NCBI RefSeq assembly: GCF_003999975.1
Contig: NZ_RJAC01000010.1
Span: forward strand, 186,001-250,000
DNA: 64,000 nt
DNA from: Actinoplanes solisilvae
GTDB taxonomy: Bacteria > Actinomycetota > Actinomycetes > Mycobacteriales > Micromonosporaceae
Reading direction: 5' to 3'
The notes under the pieces are model-generated. The model did not search any database. It worked only from the letters and a program-made list of their open reading frames with translations, and was not told where the DNA came from. The position numbers were made by a program, and so were the translations under genes. Position 1 is the stretch's first letter, and each line of letters opens with the position of its first letter. Of this stretch, positions 27,391-36,190 are shown in pieces.

Positions 27391-28337
27391 CAGCGCACGG
27401 CGGCCAGCTCGCCTCGCAGGGTAAGCGGGCCGGCGGCGTACGGGATCAGCCAGATCTGGCCGTCGGTGACGTCAACGGGGCCCAGGGTGCCGTGGCCGGA
27501 GACGATGATGACGATCGCGAAACGGGCGTCGAGGATGAGGCCTCCCGGGCCGGGGATCAGCTGTTCGGCACGGAAGAACGGGTCGGCGGCCGGGGGCAGC
27601 AGCGAAGTCACGCCGGGCGTGGTGTCGAGCGGGTGGCCGGTCACCGTCGGCGGCGAGAGCGCGGAGCGGTCCACCGTGCTGAGGGCCAGCGCCTGGTCGA
27701 GGCCGAGGAAGACGTCGCGGGCCACGATGGGGAAGCCGGTCCACTCGAGCATGATCGAGAAGTCGGTCATCTCCTGCAGCTCGACGACCAGAATGCCGGC
27801 GCCGATCGCGTGCGGCACGCCGGCCGGGCAGAGCAGCACGTCGCCCGCCGCGACCGGGACGAGGTTGCAGGCGCCGAGCATCGCCTCGACGTCCTGCGTG
27901 GACACCCAACCGGCCAGCTCGTCCTCGGCGACGTCCCGCGAGAAACCCAGGTGCACCGCGGCCCCCGGGTCGGCCCGCAGAACGAGCCAGGCCTCGGTTT
28001 TCCCGTACGGGCTGGCGAGGTGCTCCCTGGCGAAGGAGCGCGACGGGTGGACGTGCAACGGCAGGCGCTGGCCGGCGTCGAGCAGTTTGACCAGCAGCGA
28101 CGGGTCGACGCCGCCGAGCCAGGCGGTCGGGTCGGCGGCGACGCGGTCCCGCAGCAGGGTTCCGTCGGGCAGGTGGGTCAGGCCGCGCGGGGCCATGCCC
28201 GTACGGGGTGTGGTCGAGGCGATCCAGTCCTCGGGGTCGGTCGGTGGCACGGCCGGATCGCCGCGGAAGGCCGCGATCCGGCCGTCGCCGGCGTAGAAGG
28301 AGGGAAGGGTGTTCGGGGCGAGCAGGATCGGTCCCAT
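27375..28337 (-). CDS. manA: Mannose-6-phosphate isomerase, class I-like
   Basis: The 320-residue protein has the type I phosphomannose isomerase cupin core: LPLHVHPS (metal His pair), PYGKTEAWLVL (metal Glu) and LLCPAGVPHAIG. It would interconvert mannose-6-phosphate and fructose-6-phosphate, or a related sugar phosphate. It is the last gene of the frc-type operon; its ATG 28337 overlaps the SDR TGA as TGATG. Placement after a sugar ABC importer and kinase suggests it channels the phosphorylated sugar into glycolysis. At 320 residues it is on the short side for the family. Confidence 0.85.
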   Translation of the reverse strand: MGPILLAPNTLPSFYAGDGRIAAFRGDPAVPPTDPEDWIASTTPRTGMAPRGLTHLPDGTLLRDRVAADPTAWLGGVDPSLLVKLLDAGQRLPLHVHPSRSFAREHLASPYGKTEAWLVLRADPGAAVHLGFSRDVAEDELAGWVSTQDVEAMLGACNLVPVAAGDVLLCPAGVPHAIGAGILVVELQEMTDFSIMLEWTGFPIVARDVFLGLDQALALSTVDRSALSPPTVTGHPLDTTPGVTSLLPPAADPFFRAEQLIPGPGGLILDARFAIVIIVSGHGTLGPVDVTDGQIWLIPYAAGPLTLRGELAAVRCYPGA

Positions 28338-29101
28338 CACCACAGTGTGTAGCCACCATCGACGACGAGCACGGAACCGGTGACGAACGATGACGCGTCG
28401 GCGGCCAGATAGAGCGCCGACGGGGCGATCTCCGACGCCTGGGCGTACCGCTGCATCGGAACCTCGTCGATCCAGTAGTGCCGCCATTTCGGGTCGTCGA
28501 TGTCGGAGATCTCGGTCTTCGTGTAGCCGGGCGCGATCGCGTTGACCCGTACGCCCTGGGGTGCCCACTCGGCGGCCAGCGACTTGGTCAGGTGGTGCAC
28601 GCCCGCTTTCGAGACCGCGTACGGGGCGTGCCACTGCGGCCGGTTGATGATCATGCCGGACATCGAGCCGACGTTGACGATCGAACCGGTACGGCGACCC
28701 ACCATCTGCTCACCGACGACCTGGCTGGCCTTCCACACCGCGTCGAGGTTGGTCGACATGACCCGGTCCCAGCCGTCGTCGTCGAGGGTCAGCGACTCGC
28801 CGTGGATGCCGACGCCGGCGTTGTTGACGAGCACGTCGATCGGTCCGAGCTCGGCCGTGACCGTCTCGCGCATGGCGACCAGCGCCGCCCGATCGGTCAC
28901 GTCGGTGCTTACGGCGAGCGCCGGGCCGATCTTCGACAGCTCGGCGACGGCCTCGTCGTTGCGTTCGGCGTCGCGGGCCGCGACCACCACCGAGGCGCCG
29001 GCTTCGGCCAGGGCGATCGCGATCGCCTTCCCGATCCCCCGGTTCCCACCGGTGACCACGGCGACCTTGCCGTCGAGCCGGAACAGATCGAGGACAGTCA
29101 C
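28337..29101 (-). CDS. SDR-family oxidoreductase in sugar operon
   Basis: The 254-residue classical SDR has VTGGNRGIGKA, NNAG, a VGSMSG serine region and YAVSK, ending VLVVDGGYTLW. Best guess is a polyol or sugar dehydrogenase, given the operon. The GTG start at 29101 overlaps the kinase TGA (GTGA) and the stop overlaps the isomerase start. It may convert an imported sugar alcohol to the ketose that the kinase or isomerase then uses; that is inference. Confidence 0.88.
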   Translation of the reverse strand: MTVLDLFRLDGKVAVVTGGNRGIGKAIAIALAEAGASVVVAARDAERNDEAVAELSKIGPALAVSTDVTDRAALVAMRETVTAELGPIDVLVNNAGVGIHGESLTLDDDGWDRVMSTNLDAVWKASQVVGEQMVGRRTGSIVNVGSMSGMIINRPQWHAPYAVSKAGVHHLTKSLAAEWAPQGVRVNAIAPGYTKTEISDIDDPKWRHYWIDEVPMQRYAQASEIAPSALYLAADASSFVTGSVLVVDGGYTLW

Positions 29102-29781
29102 GCTGGCTCCTTCTCGGTGGTGAGTTGCAGTACGCGATGGGCGCGCGGCCTGGTCGAGGCGATGAGTTCGGCGTTGCGCTGGTCCGAGCCGTACGACCGT
29201 TCGTGGGCCTCCTGCGGGCTGCGGCCGAACCGCATGTGGCGGGCGATGAGGCGTTCCATGCGCACGTCCTCGCCGGGTTCGACGTACCAGATCTGGTCGA
29301 TCAGGCCGATCGTGGCGCCCCAGCGTTCGTCGTCGACGAGCAGATAGTTGCCCTCGGTGACGATCAGCGGGACGTCGCGGTGCACCGGGACGACGCAGGT
29401 GATCGACTCCTCGATGGAGCGGTCGAATTCCGCGGCGTAGACGATCTCGTCCTCCTGGGGCCGCAGCCGGCGTAGTAACGCCTGATAGCCGGCCGCATCG
29501 AAGGTATCGGCGGCGCCTTTGCGGTCGTGGCGGCCGAGGCGGTGCAGTTCGGCGTTGGACAGGTGGAAGCTGTCCAGGCCGACCAGCACCGCCCGGCCGC
29601 CGAGCGCCTCGGTGATCTGCCGGGCCAGGGTCGACTTCCCCGCTCCCGGCGCCCCCGTGATCCCGAGGACCCGCCGACGTCCGTCAGCCACCAGCTCGCG
29701 GGCCGCCGCCACCAGCGCCGCGAGATCAACCCGCTCAGCGGAATCCACGCGGCTCCCCCGGCCGGCCGCTGCGGCGCTCAC
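29098..29781 (-). CDS. P-loop sugar/nucleoside kinase (FrcK-like)
   Basis: The 227-residue protein belongs to the uridine kinase/phosphoribulokinase-like P-loop group: Walker A GAPGAGKST, then VLVGLDSFHLSNAEL and a late VTEGNYLLVDDERW. Members next to FrcBCA importers in rhizobia (FrcK) are fructose kinases, and this gene sits exactly there. GTG 29781 overlaps the FrcA-type ATPase stop by four bases. Which sugar it phosphorylates is not proven by sequence. Confidence 0.82.
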   Translation of the reverse strand: MSAAAAGRGSRVDSAERVDLAALVAAARELVADGRRRVLGITGAPGAGKSTLARQITEALGGRAVLVGLDSFHLSNAELHRLGRHDRKGAADTFDAAGYQALLRRLRPQEDEIVYAAEFDRSIEESITCVVPVHRDVPLIVTEGNYLLVDDERWGATIGLIDQIWYVEPGEDVRMERLIARHMRFGRSPQEAHERSYGSDQRNAELIASTRPRAHRVLQLTTEKEPA

Positions 29782-30563
29782 GCGGTTCCCCCGTCGGTCT
29801 GCAGGGACTCGGGTGACTTGGCTCCGGTCATGACGGCCACCGCCTCCTCCATCGTGGTGTGTGCCGGCTCGACCACGGCGATGCGCCGCCCGAGCCGGTG
29901 GATGTGGATGCGGTCGGCGACCTGGAACACGTTGGGCATGTTGTGGCTGATCAGCACGACCGGAAGGCCGTTCTCGCGGACCCGTTCGATCAGCTTGAGC
30001 ACCTGGTTGGTCTCGCGGACGCCGAGCGCCGCCGTAGGCTCGTCCATGATGACGACGCTGGTCGCCCAGGCCGCGACCCGCGCGACCGCGACCGCCTGCC
30101 GCTGACCACCCGACAGGGTCTCGACCTTCTGCCTGATCGACTGCACTCTGATGCCGAGATCGGCCATCTGGCGGGCGGAACCATGCCTCATCGACGCCTT
30201 ATCCAGCTTCCGGAAGACGCTCCCGAGGATGCCCTTACGTCGTTGTTCACGCCCAAGGTAGAGGTTCTGCGTGATATCAAGGGCGGGCGCTACGCCCAAC
30301 TCCTGATAAACGGTCTCGATCCCGGCCCGCCTTGCGTCGAGCGGACTACGGAACTGCACCTCCTGCCCGTTCACCGAGATGCTGCCCGTGTCGGGAATGA
30401 CCGCGCCGGTCAACGCCTTGATGAGCGTCGACTTGCCGGCCCCGTTGTCCCCGATGACCGCGAGGATCTCGCCCGGCCGCAGGTCGAAGTGGCAGTCGTC
30501 CATCGCCACCACGTGGCCGTACCGTTTCGTCAGCCCGCGGGCCTCGAGTACATGCTCGGTCAT
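29778..30563 (-). CDS. frcA: Sugar ABC importer ATPase (FrcA-type, CUT2)
   Basis: The 261-residue single-domain ATPase has Walker A GDNGAGKST (38-46), signature LSGGQRQAVAVAR and Walker B VVIMDEPTAALG. Most CUT2 ATPases are fused duplicates of about 500 residues; a single-domain form is characteristic of the FrcA branch. The ATG overlaps the permease TGA (ATGA). It energises uptake by the permease and binding protein encoded just upstream. Confidence 0.88.
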   Translation of the reverse strand: MTEHVLEARGLTKRYGHVVAMDDCHFDLRPGEILAVIGDNGAGKSTLIKALTGAVIPDTGSISVNGQEVQFRSPLDARRAGIETVYQELGVAPALDITQNLYLGREQRRKGILGSVFRKLDKASMRHGSARQMADLGIRVQSIRQKVETLSGGQRQAVAVARVAAWATSVVIMDEPTAALGVRETNQVLKLIERVRENGLPVVLISHNMPNVFQVADRIHIHRLGRRIAVVEPAHTTMEEAVAVMTGAKSPESLQTDGGTA

Positions 30564-31573
30564 CGCGTTTGCCTCGTTCGGACGAAGTGGTCGACGGCTA
30601 CGGCGATCACGACCAGGACGCCCGTCGCCACCTGCTGGTAGAGGGAGTCGATGCCGGCCTGGGTCAATCCGTTGGCCAACACGGTCACGATCAGGGCGCC
30701 GATGAAGGTGCCGACCACCCCGCCGCGGCCGCCGAACAGGCTGGTTCCGCCGATCACGACTGCGGTGATGCTGTCGAGGTTGGCGGTGGCGTAGCCGCTC
30801 GGGTCGGCCGTAGGGGTGCGGCCCAGCGCCTGCCAGGCCGCGAACGCGTAGACCACGGCCGCGGTCAGATAGACGCTGAGCAGCACCCGCTTCACCTTGA
30901 TGCCGGTCAGCGCGGCGGCGACGCGGTTGTCGCCGACCGCGTAGACGTGCGAGCCCCACGCGGTCTGGGTGAGCGCGTAGCCGAGCACCGCGGTCAGTCC
31001 GATCCACAGCAGAACCCCGTACGTGATGGTCACCCCGCCGACCGTCAGCCCCCGATTGAGCACGGTCAGCAGGTCGGAGTTGATCGGATAGGACTGCGAG
31101 TCGGTGTAGAGGCGCGCCACGGCCGACAGCACCGAGAGCATGCCCAGCGTGACGATGAAGGGCGGCAGGGAGAAGCGCGCGATGAGTACGCCGTTCAGCC
31201 CGCCCATCACGACGCAGACGAGCACGCCCGCGGCCAGCGCGAGCAGCGCGTTGCCGTCGGTGGCCAGGTTCCCGATCACGACCGAGGCGAGCACCATGAT
31301 CGCGCCGTTGGCCAGGTCGATGCCGGCGGTCAGGATGATCAGGGTCTGGCCCAGGGCGAGGGTGCCGACCACCACCGACTGGGTGGCGATCAGCGAAAGG
31401 TTGCCGGCGTTGAGGAAGGTGCTGGTGGTCAGCCCGAAGATGATGATCGCGAGGACCAGCGCGGCGAGCGGGCCGGCCACCTGATTGCCCAGCAGGGCGC
31501 GGACGCCGCCGCCGCGGTCCTCCTCCTGTTCGAGGAGGGCCGCGTCGATCTCGCGCGGAGGGGCACTCGTCAC
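30560..31573 (-). CDS. frcC: Sugar ABC importer permease (FrcC-type, CUT2)
   Basis: The 337-residue protein has about ten membrane segments and CUT2 permease motifs: GQTLIILTAGIDLANGAIM, FIVTLGMLSV and VIGGTSLFGGRGGVVGTF. GTG 31573 overlaps the binding protein TGA. The frame continues upstream as a shadow of the binding protein gene, so the short form is used. It forms the transmembrane channel of the importer. Confidence 0.9.
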   Translation of the reverse strand: MTSAPPREIDAALLEQEEDRGGGVRALLGNQVAGPLAALVLAIIIFGLTTSTFLNAGNLSLIATQSVVVGTLALGQTLIILTAGIDLANGAIMVLASVVIGNLATDGNALLALAAGVLVCVVMGGLNGVLIARFSLPPFIVTLGMLSVLSAVARLYTDSQSYPINSDLLTVLNRGLTVGGVTITYGVLLWIGLTAVLGYALTQTAWGSHVYAVGDNRVAAALTGIKVKRVLLSVYLTAAVVYAFAAWQALGRTPTADPSGYATANLDSITAVVIGGTSLFGGRGGVVGTFIGALIVTVLANGLTQAGIDSLYQQVATGVLVVIAVAVDHFVRTRQTR

Positions 31574-32592
31574 TTCTCGCCCCAGCAGTTCTGCAGGCCC
31601 CACTCCGACGTCTGCGACTCGAGCCCGGCGACCGGCTTGTCGGTGATGAGGACCGTGCCCGAGTCGGTCAGGCCGGACTGCGGTTTGGTGCCGCCGGAGA
31701 TGAACGCTTCGGCCGCTGCGACCGCCATCTCGCCCATCTTGCTGGGGAACTGCATCGCGGTCGCGCCGATGATGCCGTCCTTGACGTCCTGAACGCCCGA
31801 GCATGCGCCGTCGACCGACACCGTGGTCGCCTTGCCGTCGAGGCCCTTGGCCTTCAGAGCCGTGTACGCCCCGGCGGCGACGGGCTCGTTGATCGTGTAG
31901 ACGGTGTTGATGTCGGGATGCGCGGAAAGCAGGTTCTCCATCGCGGCCTGACCGGTCTCGATGGTGCCCTTGGTCAGCGCCGCCCCGGCGATCTGCGGGT
32001 CGCCGTCCTTGATGCCGAAGCCTTCGAGGAAGCCGTTGTGCCGTCCGCCGGCCGGGCCGTCGGAGAGGTCGAAGTCGAGCATCGCGATGCGCGGGTTCGC
32101 CGGGACCGACGCCTTGGCCCACTGGCCGATCAGCCGCCCGGCGGCCGTGTTGTCAGTCGCGAAAGTGGCGTCGGCGGCGTCGATCGGGGTCAGGGTCGCG
32201 TTCACCGTGACCACGAGGATGCCCTTGTCGCGGGCCTGCTTCACCACGGGGACCAGCGCGGTCGGGTTGGCCGGGTCGAGCACGATCGCCTTCACGCCCC
32301 GGTTGATCATGTTTTCGATCGCGGTCACCTGGGTGGCCGAGTCGCCGGGAACCTTCGCCTCGGCCTTCATGACCTTCCAGCCCTTGGCCGTCGCGGCCGC
32401 CTCGGTCGCTTTTTGCAGAGTGCCGAAGAACGGATTGGAGAGGTTCAGCTCGACGATCCCGATCGTCACGTCGTCGGCCCCGGCGACCGAGGCGGGGCTG
32501 TCGTCGTCGCTGCTGCACGCGGCGGCTGCGGCGACCAGGCTCAACGCCAGCCCGGAGGCGGCGATATGGCGAACCGTGCGACTGGCGTTCAT
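31570..32592 (-). CDS. frcB: Sugar ABC importer substrate-binding lipoprotein (FrcB-type)
   Basis: The 340-residue protein has a lipoprotein signal with C26 (AAAACSSDDD) and a periplasmic-binding-protein type I fold (VTIGIVELNLSNPFFGTLQK, then IENMINRGVKAIVLDPANPT). ATG 32592 follows GGAGGAACAT, a strong ribosome site. First gene of the operon, and probably the most translated. Similarity to FrcB suggests fructose or another hexose/pentose as ligand, but specificity needs binding data. Confidence 0.9.
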   Translation of the reverse strand: MNASRTVRHIAASGLALSLVAAAAACSSDDDSPASVAGADDVTIGIVELNLSNPFFGTLQKATEAAATAKGWKVMKAEAKVPGDSATQVTAIENMINRGVKAIVLDPANPTALVPVVKQARDKGILVVTVNATLTPIDAADATFATDNTAAGRLIGQWAKASVPANPRIAMLDFDLSDGPAGGRHNGFLEGFGIKDGDPQIAGAALTKGTIETGQAAMENLLSAHPDINTVYTINEPVAAGAYTALKAKGLDGKATTVSVDGACSGVQDVKDGIIGATAMQFPSKMGEMAVAAAEAFISGGTKPQSGLTDSGTVLITDKPVAGLESQTSEWGLQNCWGEK

Positions 32593-32648
32593 ATGTTCCT
32601 CCAGGGAATCCGTCGTGAGCTGGACGTAAGTCCGTCGCATTACGCCTC

Positions 32649-32677
32649 ATCGTGAGTTTGGTTACGTCGACTGTCAA
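32649..32677 (-). promoter_or_regulatory. Promoter of the frc-type operon
   Basis: On the minus strand TTGACA (32677-32672) and CACGAT (32654-32649) are separated by 17 bases. The -35 is a perfect consensus. The predicted transcript start is about 50 bases before the binding protein ATG. Confidence 0.6.
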
Positions 32678-32690
32678 GCATCAAGTTAAG

Positions 32691-32716
32691 ACTTATGCGT
32701 TGCTGTCGACATAAGT
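32691..32716. promoter_or_regulatory. Inverted repeat, probable ROK repressor operator
   Basis: ACTTATG (32691-32697) and CATAAGT (32710-32716) form a perfect 7-bp inverted repeat with a 12-bp spacer. It lies just upstream of the frc-type -35 box, between that operon and the divergent ROK gene. AT-rich half-sites of this kind suit ROK/NagC-type regulators. Confidence 0.5.
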
Positions 32717-32816
32717 GCTGTGGTTGACTGGCGCCGTCGTCCGCCCCGCCGATCGCCTACCATCGCTTCGCCCCGCCGGGTTTCCGGCATCGCATCCGGC
32801 CTCGCTTTGGAGAACC

Positions 32817-34010
32817 ATGACCGCACCCGCGCACGCCGAGGACGGCCCCGGTCGCGTCCTTGAGCTGATCCTCACCGGCTCGGCGCGCACCCGGACGGAA
32901 ATAGCCCAGCTCACCGGCCTCTCCAGGTCGACCGTCGGGCAGCGGCTGGACTCCCTGTTCGACGCGATGCTCGTCCGCGAGGGCGCCGAGAACGTGGCCG
33001 GGCGCGGTCGGCCCTCCCGCGCGCTCGAGCTCAACCCGACCGCCGGGTTGCTCATCGCGATCGATGTGGGCGAGGAACGTACGCGGATCGCCGCTCTTGA
33101 CCTGAGCATGGCGATCCTCGGCGACCGGGTCGCGAAACTGGCGGTCGGCGACGGTCCCGAGGTGCTGCTCGACCGGATCACCTCGATGCTGCGCGAGCTG
33201 ATCGCCCAGCTCGACCTCGGCCACCGGCCGATCGCCGGTCTCGGACTGGGCCTGCCCGCCCCGGTCGACTACGAGGCGGGCCAGGTGCGGGGCTGGTCGG
33301 TCATGTCCGGCTGGGAGGGCTACGACATCCGCGGCCACCTGCGCCGCAGCTGGCCCGTCCCGATCCTCATCGACAACGACGTCAACCTGCTCACCCTGGC
33401 CGAGCACAGGCGACACTGGGCCGACCAACGACACCTGTTCTTCGTCAAAGCCGGGACGGGCGTCGGCAGCGGCATGGTCATCGACGGCTCGATCAACCGC
33501 GGCGCCCAAGGCGCGGCCGGCGACATCGGACACGCCCACGTGGCCGGCTTCGGCGACCCGCAGTGCCGGTGCGGCAACGTGGGCTGCCTGGAATCACTGG
33601 CCGGCGGCTGGGCGCTGGCCCGCGACCTGCACGAGGGCCACGACGCCCGAGACGTGGCCGAACGCATTCGCCGGGGCGACTCGGCCGCCGTGACCGCCCT
33701 GCGCAACGCGGGCCGTGTCATGGGCGAATCGGTCGCGTACGCCACCAGCCTGCTCAACCCCGACGTCATCGTCCTCGGTGGACTCCTGGCCACCACGGGC
33801 GACGACCTGCTGGCCGGCATCCGCCAGGTCGTCTACCAACGCTCCCTGCCCCTGGCCACGCGCCAGCTGCGCATCGTCCCGACGAAGTTCAAGGCCCGCG
33901 CGGGCATCGCCGGCGCGGGTTACCTGGTACGCGACCACGTGCTGCACCCGGCTGCCCTCGACGCCCGCCTGGCCGTCGGCGAGTCCCCCTTCGCCGACAT
34001 CGTCGCCTGA
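32817..34010 (+). CDS. ROK-family transcriptional regulator
   Basis: The 397-residue protein has an N-terminal winged helix (RTRTEIAQLTGLSRSTVGQR) and a ROK sugar-binding domain with IAIDVGEERTRIA, VKAGTGVGSGMVIDG and the zinc motif C-X-C-X4-C (CRCGNVGC). ATG 32817 follows TTTGGAGA. Divergent from the frc-type operon, as is FrcR in rhizobia, it probably represses that operon until the sugar binds. Confidence 0.92.
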   Translation: MTAPAHAEDGPGRVLELILTGSARTRTEIAQLTGLSRSTVGQRLDSLFDAMLVREGAENVAGRGRPSRALELNPTAGLLIAIDVGEERTRIAALDLSMAILGDRVAKLAVGDGPEVLLDRITSMLRELIAQLDLGHRPIAGLGLGLPAPVDYEAGQVRGWSVMSGWEGYDIRGHLRRSWPVPILIDNDVNLLTLAEHRRHWADQRHLFFVKAGTGVGSGMVIDGSINRGAQGAAGDIGHAHVAGFGDPQCRCGNVGCLESLAGGWALARDLHEGHDARDVAERIRRGDSAAVTALRNAGRVMGESVAYATSLLNPDVIVLGGLLATTGDDLLAGIRQVVYQRSLPLATRQLRIVPTKFKARAGIAGAGYLVRDHVLHPAALDARLAVGESPFADIVA

Positions 34011-34036
34011 CCGGTCCGGCACTACTGTCGGGACAC

Positions 34037-34844
34037 GTGCGGGTTCTGATCGTCACGGCCGGCTCGCGCGGTGATGTCGCGCCGTTCACGGGGCTGGGGC
34101 AACGGCTGCGGCAGGCGGGGCATGAGGTGGCGCTGGCGGCCCACGACCGTTTCGCCGGGCTCGTACGCGACGCCGGGCTGGAACACCGGGCTCTGCCGGG
34201 CGATCCGGTCGAGCTGGTGCGGGCCCGCACTGCCGCGCCCTCCCCGGAAGCTGCCCACGAGGTCTTCGCCCAGTTCCTCGACGAGCTCGGCGACGGCGTC
34301 GTGGCCGCAGCCGAGGCCGGCACCGATGTCCTGCTCACCGCGTTCGGCCCGGCGCCGCTGAGCCGGGCCGTCGCGACGGCGGCCGGCAGTCCGAGCGCCG
34401 GCGTCTACCTGGCGCCGGGCGTCCCGACCCGCGAGTTTCCGCTGCCGGGTCAACCGGCCGGGGCCGAGGGTCACGAGGTGCTCGCCCGCGCCGAGGCGCT
34501 CTACGTTGTTCCCGCGGACCGCGGCCGTGGTGCATCACGCCGGCGCCGGCACCACCGCGGCCGGCCTGCGCGCGGGCGTCCCCGCCGTCCCGGTGCCCGT
34601 CCCGGTCGACCAGCCCTTCTGGGCCGACCGCCTGCACCGCCTCGGCGTCTCCCCCGCCCCGCTGCCGATGTCCGAGCTGACCGCCGACACGCTCGCCGAT
34701 GCCTTGCGCACGTGCCTGGACCAACCGTCCTATCACGACAATGCGGTGTTCCTGGCCCGCCGTGTCCGCGCCGAGGACGGATCCGCCGCCGTGCTCGAAA
34801 TCCTCCGGCGATTCGAGCACCCATCCTGCGGGCGGCCTTCCTAG
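34037..34844 (+). pseudogene. MGT-type glycosyltransferase, internal deletion and frameshift
   Basis: From GTG 34037 one frame encodes VRVLIVTAGSRGDVAPFTGL and about 155 residues of a GT-B N-terminal domain. Near 34505 the frame shifts, and another frame encodes FPRTAAVVHHAGAGTTAAGL and DQPFWADRL, the nucleotide-sugar site of the C-terminal domain, to a stop at 34844. A complete enzyme is about 400 residues; about 130 from the middle are missing. TACTGT eight bases before the GTG suggests the promoter survives. Confidence 0.75.
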
Positions 34845-34904
34845 CGGTCAGACATCACCGATCATGGTGCGAAGCTCTTCCTGTAGCTCACGAGTCGACG
34901 GATA

Positions 34905-34989
34905 CGGCCGATCCGTGGCTGGCGCTGGCCGTCGGGGCCGGAGCCGGAGCGGTCGCGGGTTTCGCCGGGAGCGTGCTCGCCGATCTGTT
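34905..34989 (+). repeat. 85-bp dispersed repeat, copy B (non-coding)
   Basis: This segment matches the minus strand of 798-882 with one mismatch (T for C at 34912). It lies between the glycosyltransferase pseudogene and the DUF4259 gene, and the open frame through it has neither start nor continuation of the parent protein. Confidence 0.9.
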
Positions 34990-35051
34990 TCCTGGTATCC
35001 GGTCACGGCCCGTCAGCTCCGGTGATGGACGCTCCTACGACAGGCCACGCA

Positions 35052-35492
35052 TCAGGACGCGTCACCGCCGGCGAGGAACTCCGTCAGGACCTGAGCGGCC
35101 GCCCGCGCCGACTGCGCGGCCAAGCCATCTGGCTCGTCGTCGACCCAGGTGTCGTACCAATGGTTGCCAGGCTCGAACATCTTCCGCAGGGCGGTCAGCG
35201 CCGCGGACGCCAAAGCGCGATCGACGTCGGCGAGGACCGAGCCGGCGGCATGCTCCCGGTCCTCTTCGTCGCCCAGACGGCTCAACCCGTGGGGGACGCT
35301 CATCGCCACCAACGTTGCCGCAGCGATGACGTCGTCGGGAAAGACGTCGACGTCCTCCATGCCGATGAGCGCTCCATCCACGAGTATCTGCTTCAGATAG
35401 GGCGCCCTCTCCCGCTCTGCCAACTCGGCGACCTCTTCGAGGAGCTCGTCTGCAGCATCGTTGTCAAAGGGACCAGGCCCCCACGTTCCCAT
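35052..35492 (-). CDS. DUF4259 protein
   Basis: The 146-residue protein opens MGTWGPGPFDNDAADELLEE, the signature of DUF4259, and is acidic and helical without membrane segments. The biochemical role of DUF4259 is unknown. It lies directly downstream, on the same strand, of an Rhs-repeat fragment. That position is where immunity or orphan accessory genes follow Rhs toxins, so an immunity-like role is possible but unproven. No obvious ribosome site was found at ATG 35492. Confidence 0.78.
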   Translation of the reverse strand: MGTWGPGPFDNDAADELLEEVAELAERERAPYLKQILVDGALIGMEDVDVFPDDVIAAATLVAMSVPHGLSRLGDEEDREHAAGSVLADVDRALASAALTALRKMFEPGNHWYDTWVDDEPDGLAAQSARAAAQVLTEFLAGGDAS

Positions 35493-35526
35493 AGCCGGAC
35501 CTCGACTCGCGCTATTTGCGATCCTC

Positions 35527-35770
35527 TTACCGATGGTCGAGGTCGTCGTAGCTGCTGACCAGGGTCACCCCACCCGGCGGGCGCTACTCGATCGACCGCC
35601 CGCCCGCCCCGGTCATAGACCGTCGTGAAGGTGCGGTCGGAGAGGTCGGGGTTGGCTGCCGTGGCCGGCTGAACCTCGCCGATGACGTTGTCCAGGGCGG
35701 CGTAGCTGAAGGTGGTCGTCGTGGTCCGGCTGTCGGTGGACGCGATGACGTTGTCGTCGTACGTCGTCAC
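35527..35770 (-). pseudogene. Rhs/YD-repeat protein fragment
   Basis: The minus strand encodes TTTTTFSYAALDNVIGEVQP, then FTTVYDRGGRAVDRVAPAG, and after a frame change GVTLVSSYDDLDHR followed by a stop. These are two to three YD-type repeats of an Rhs cell-surface or toxin-delivery protein, normally over 1000 residues. Neither the rest of the shell nor a toxin tip is present in the window. Confidence 0.65.
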
Positions 35771-35797
35771 CCCACCGCCGCCCGAGCACGTCTCGGT

Positions 35798-36097
35798 CTA
35801 CGGCGCGGTCGCCCGCAAGCCCTGACCGGGCGCGACCCGGTTGAGCGGGGCGAGCCGCACACTCCAGGTGCGGGCCGTCCCGACGACCGAGATCGCCCGG
35901 TGCAGCAGGTCACAGCCCAGGTCGGGGCTGCCCTCGGCGAAGCCGCGGTTGACGATGGCCACAGCCTTCTCGTGGTCGCCGGAGTTGAGGGCGTCCTCGA
36001 GCGCGGCGGCCAGCACGGTGGCAAGCGCGCTGTTGAAGCTGTCGGCGCTTTTCTCCCGAAGGGTCTTGCCCACGCGTGGGGCAGACACGTACGTCAT
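35798..36097 (-). CDS. Small hypothetical protein (99 aa)
   Basis: ATG 36097 has AGGAG seven bases upstream. The product MTYVSAPRVGKTLREKSADS continues as an amphipathic helical protein (LATVLAAALEDALNSGDHEK) with two cysteines close to the middle. No family recognised. It is isolated between the Rhs fragment and an epimerase gene on the same strand; the last 20 residues look less ordered. Confidence 0.55.
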   Translation of the reverse strand: MTYVSAPRVGKTLREKSADSFNSALATVLAAALEDALNSGDHEKAVAIVNRGFAEGSPDLGCDLLHRAISVVGTARTWSVRLAPLNRVAPGQGLRATAP

Positions 36098-36190
36098 GGC
36101 GCGCTCCTGAGGTGTGATTGATGCTCGGGCACGTCACCAACGTCGACGAGCTGATACTCACAACCTTACGCGCACACGGCGGCAGGAGCC

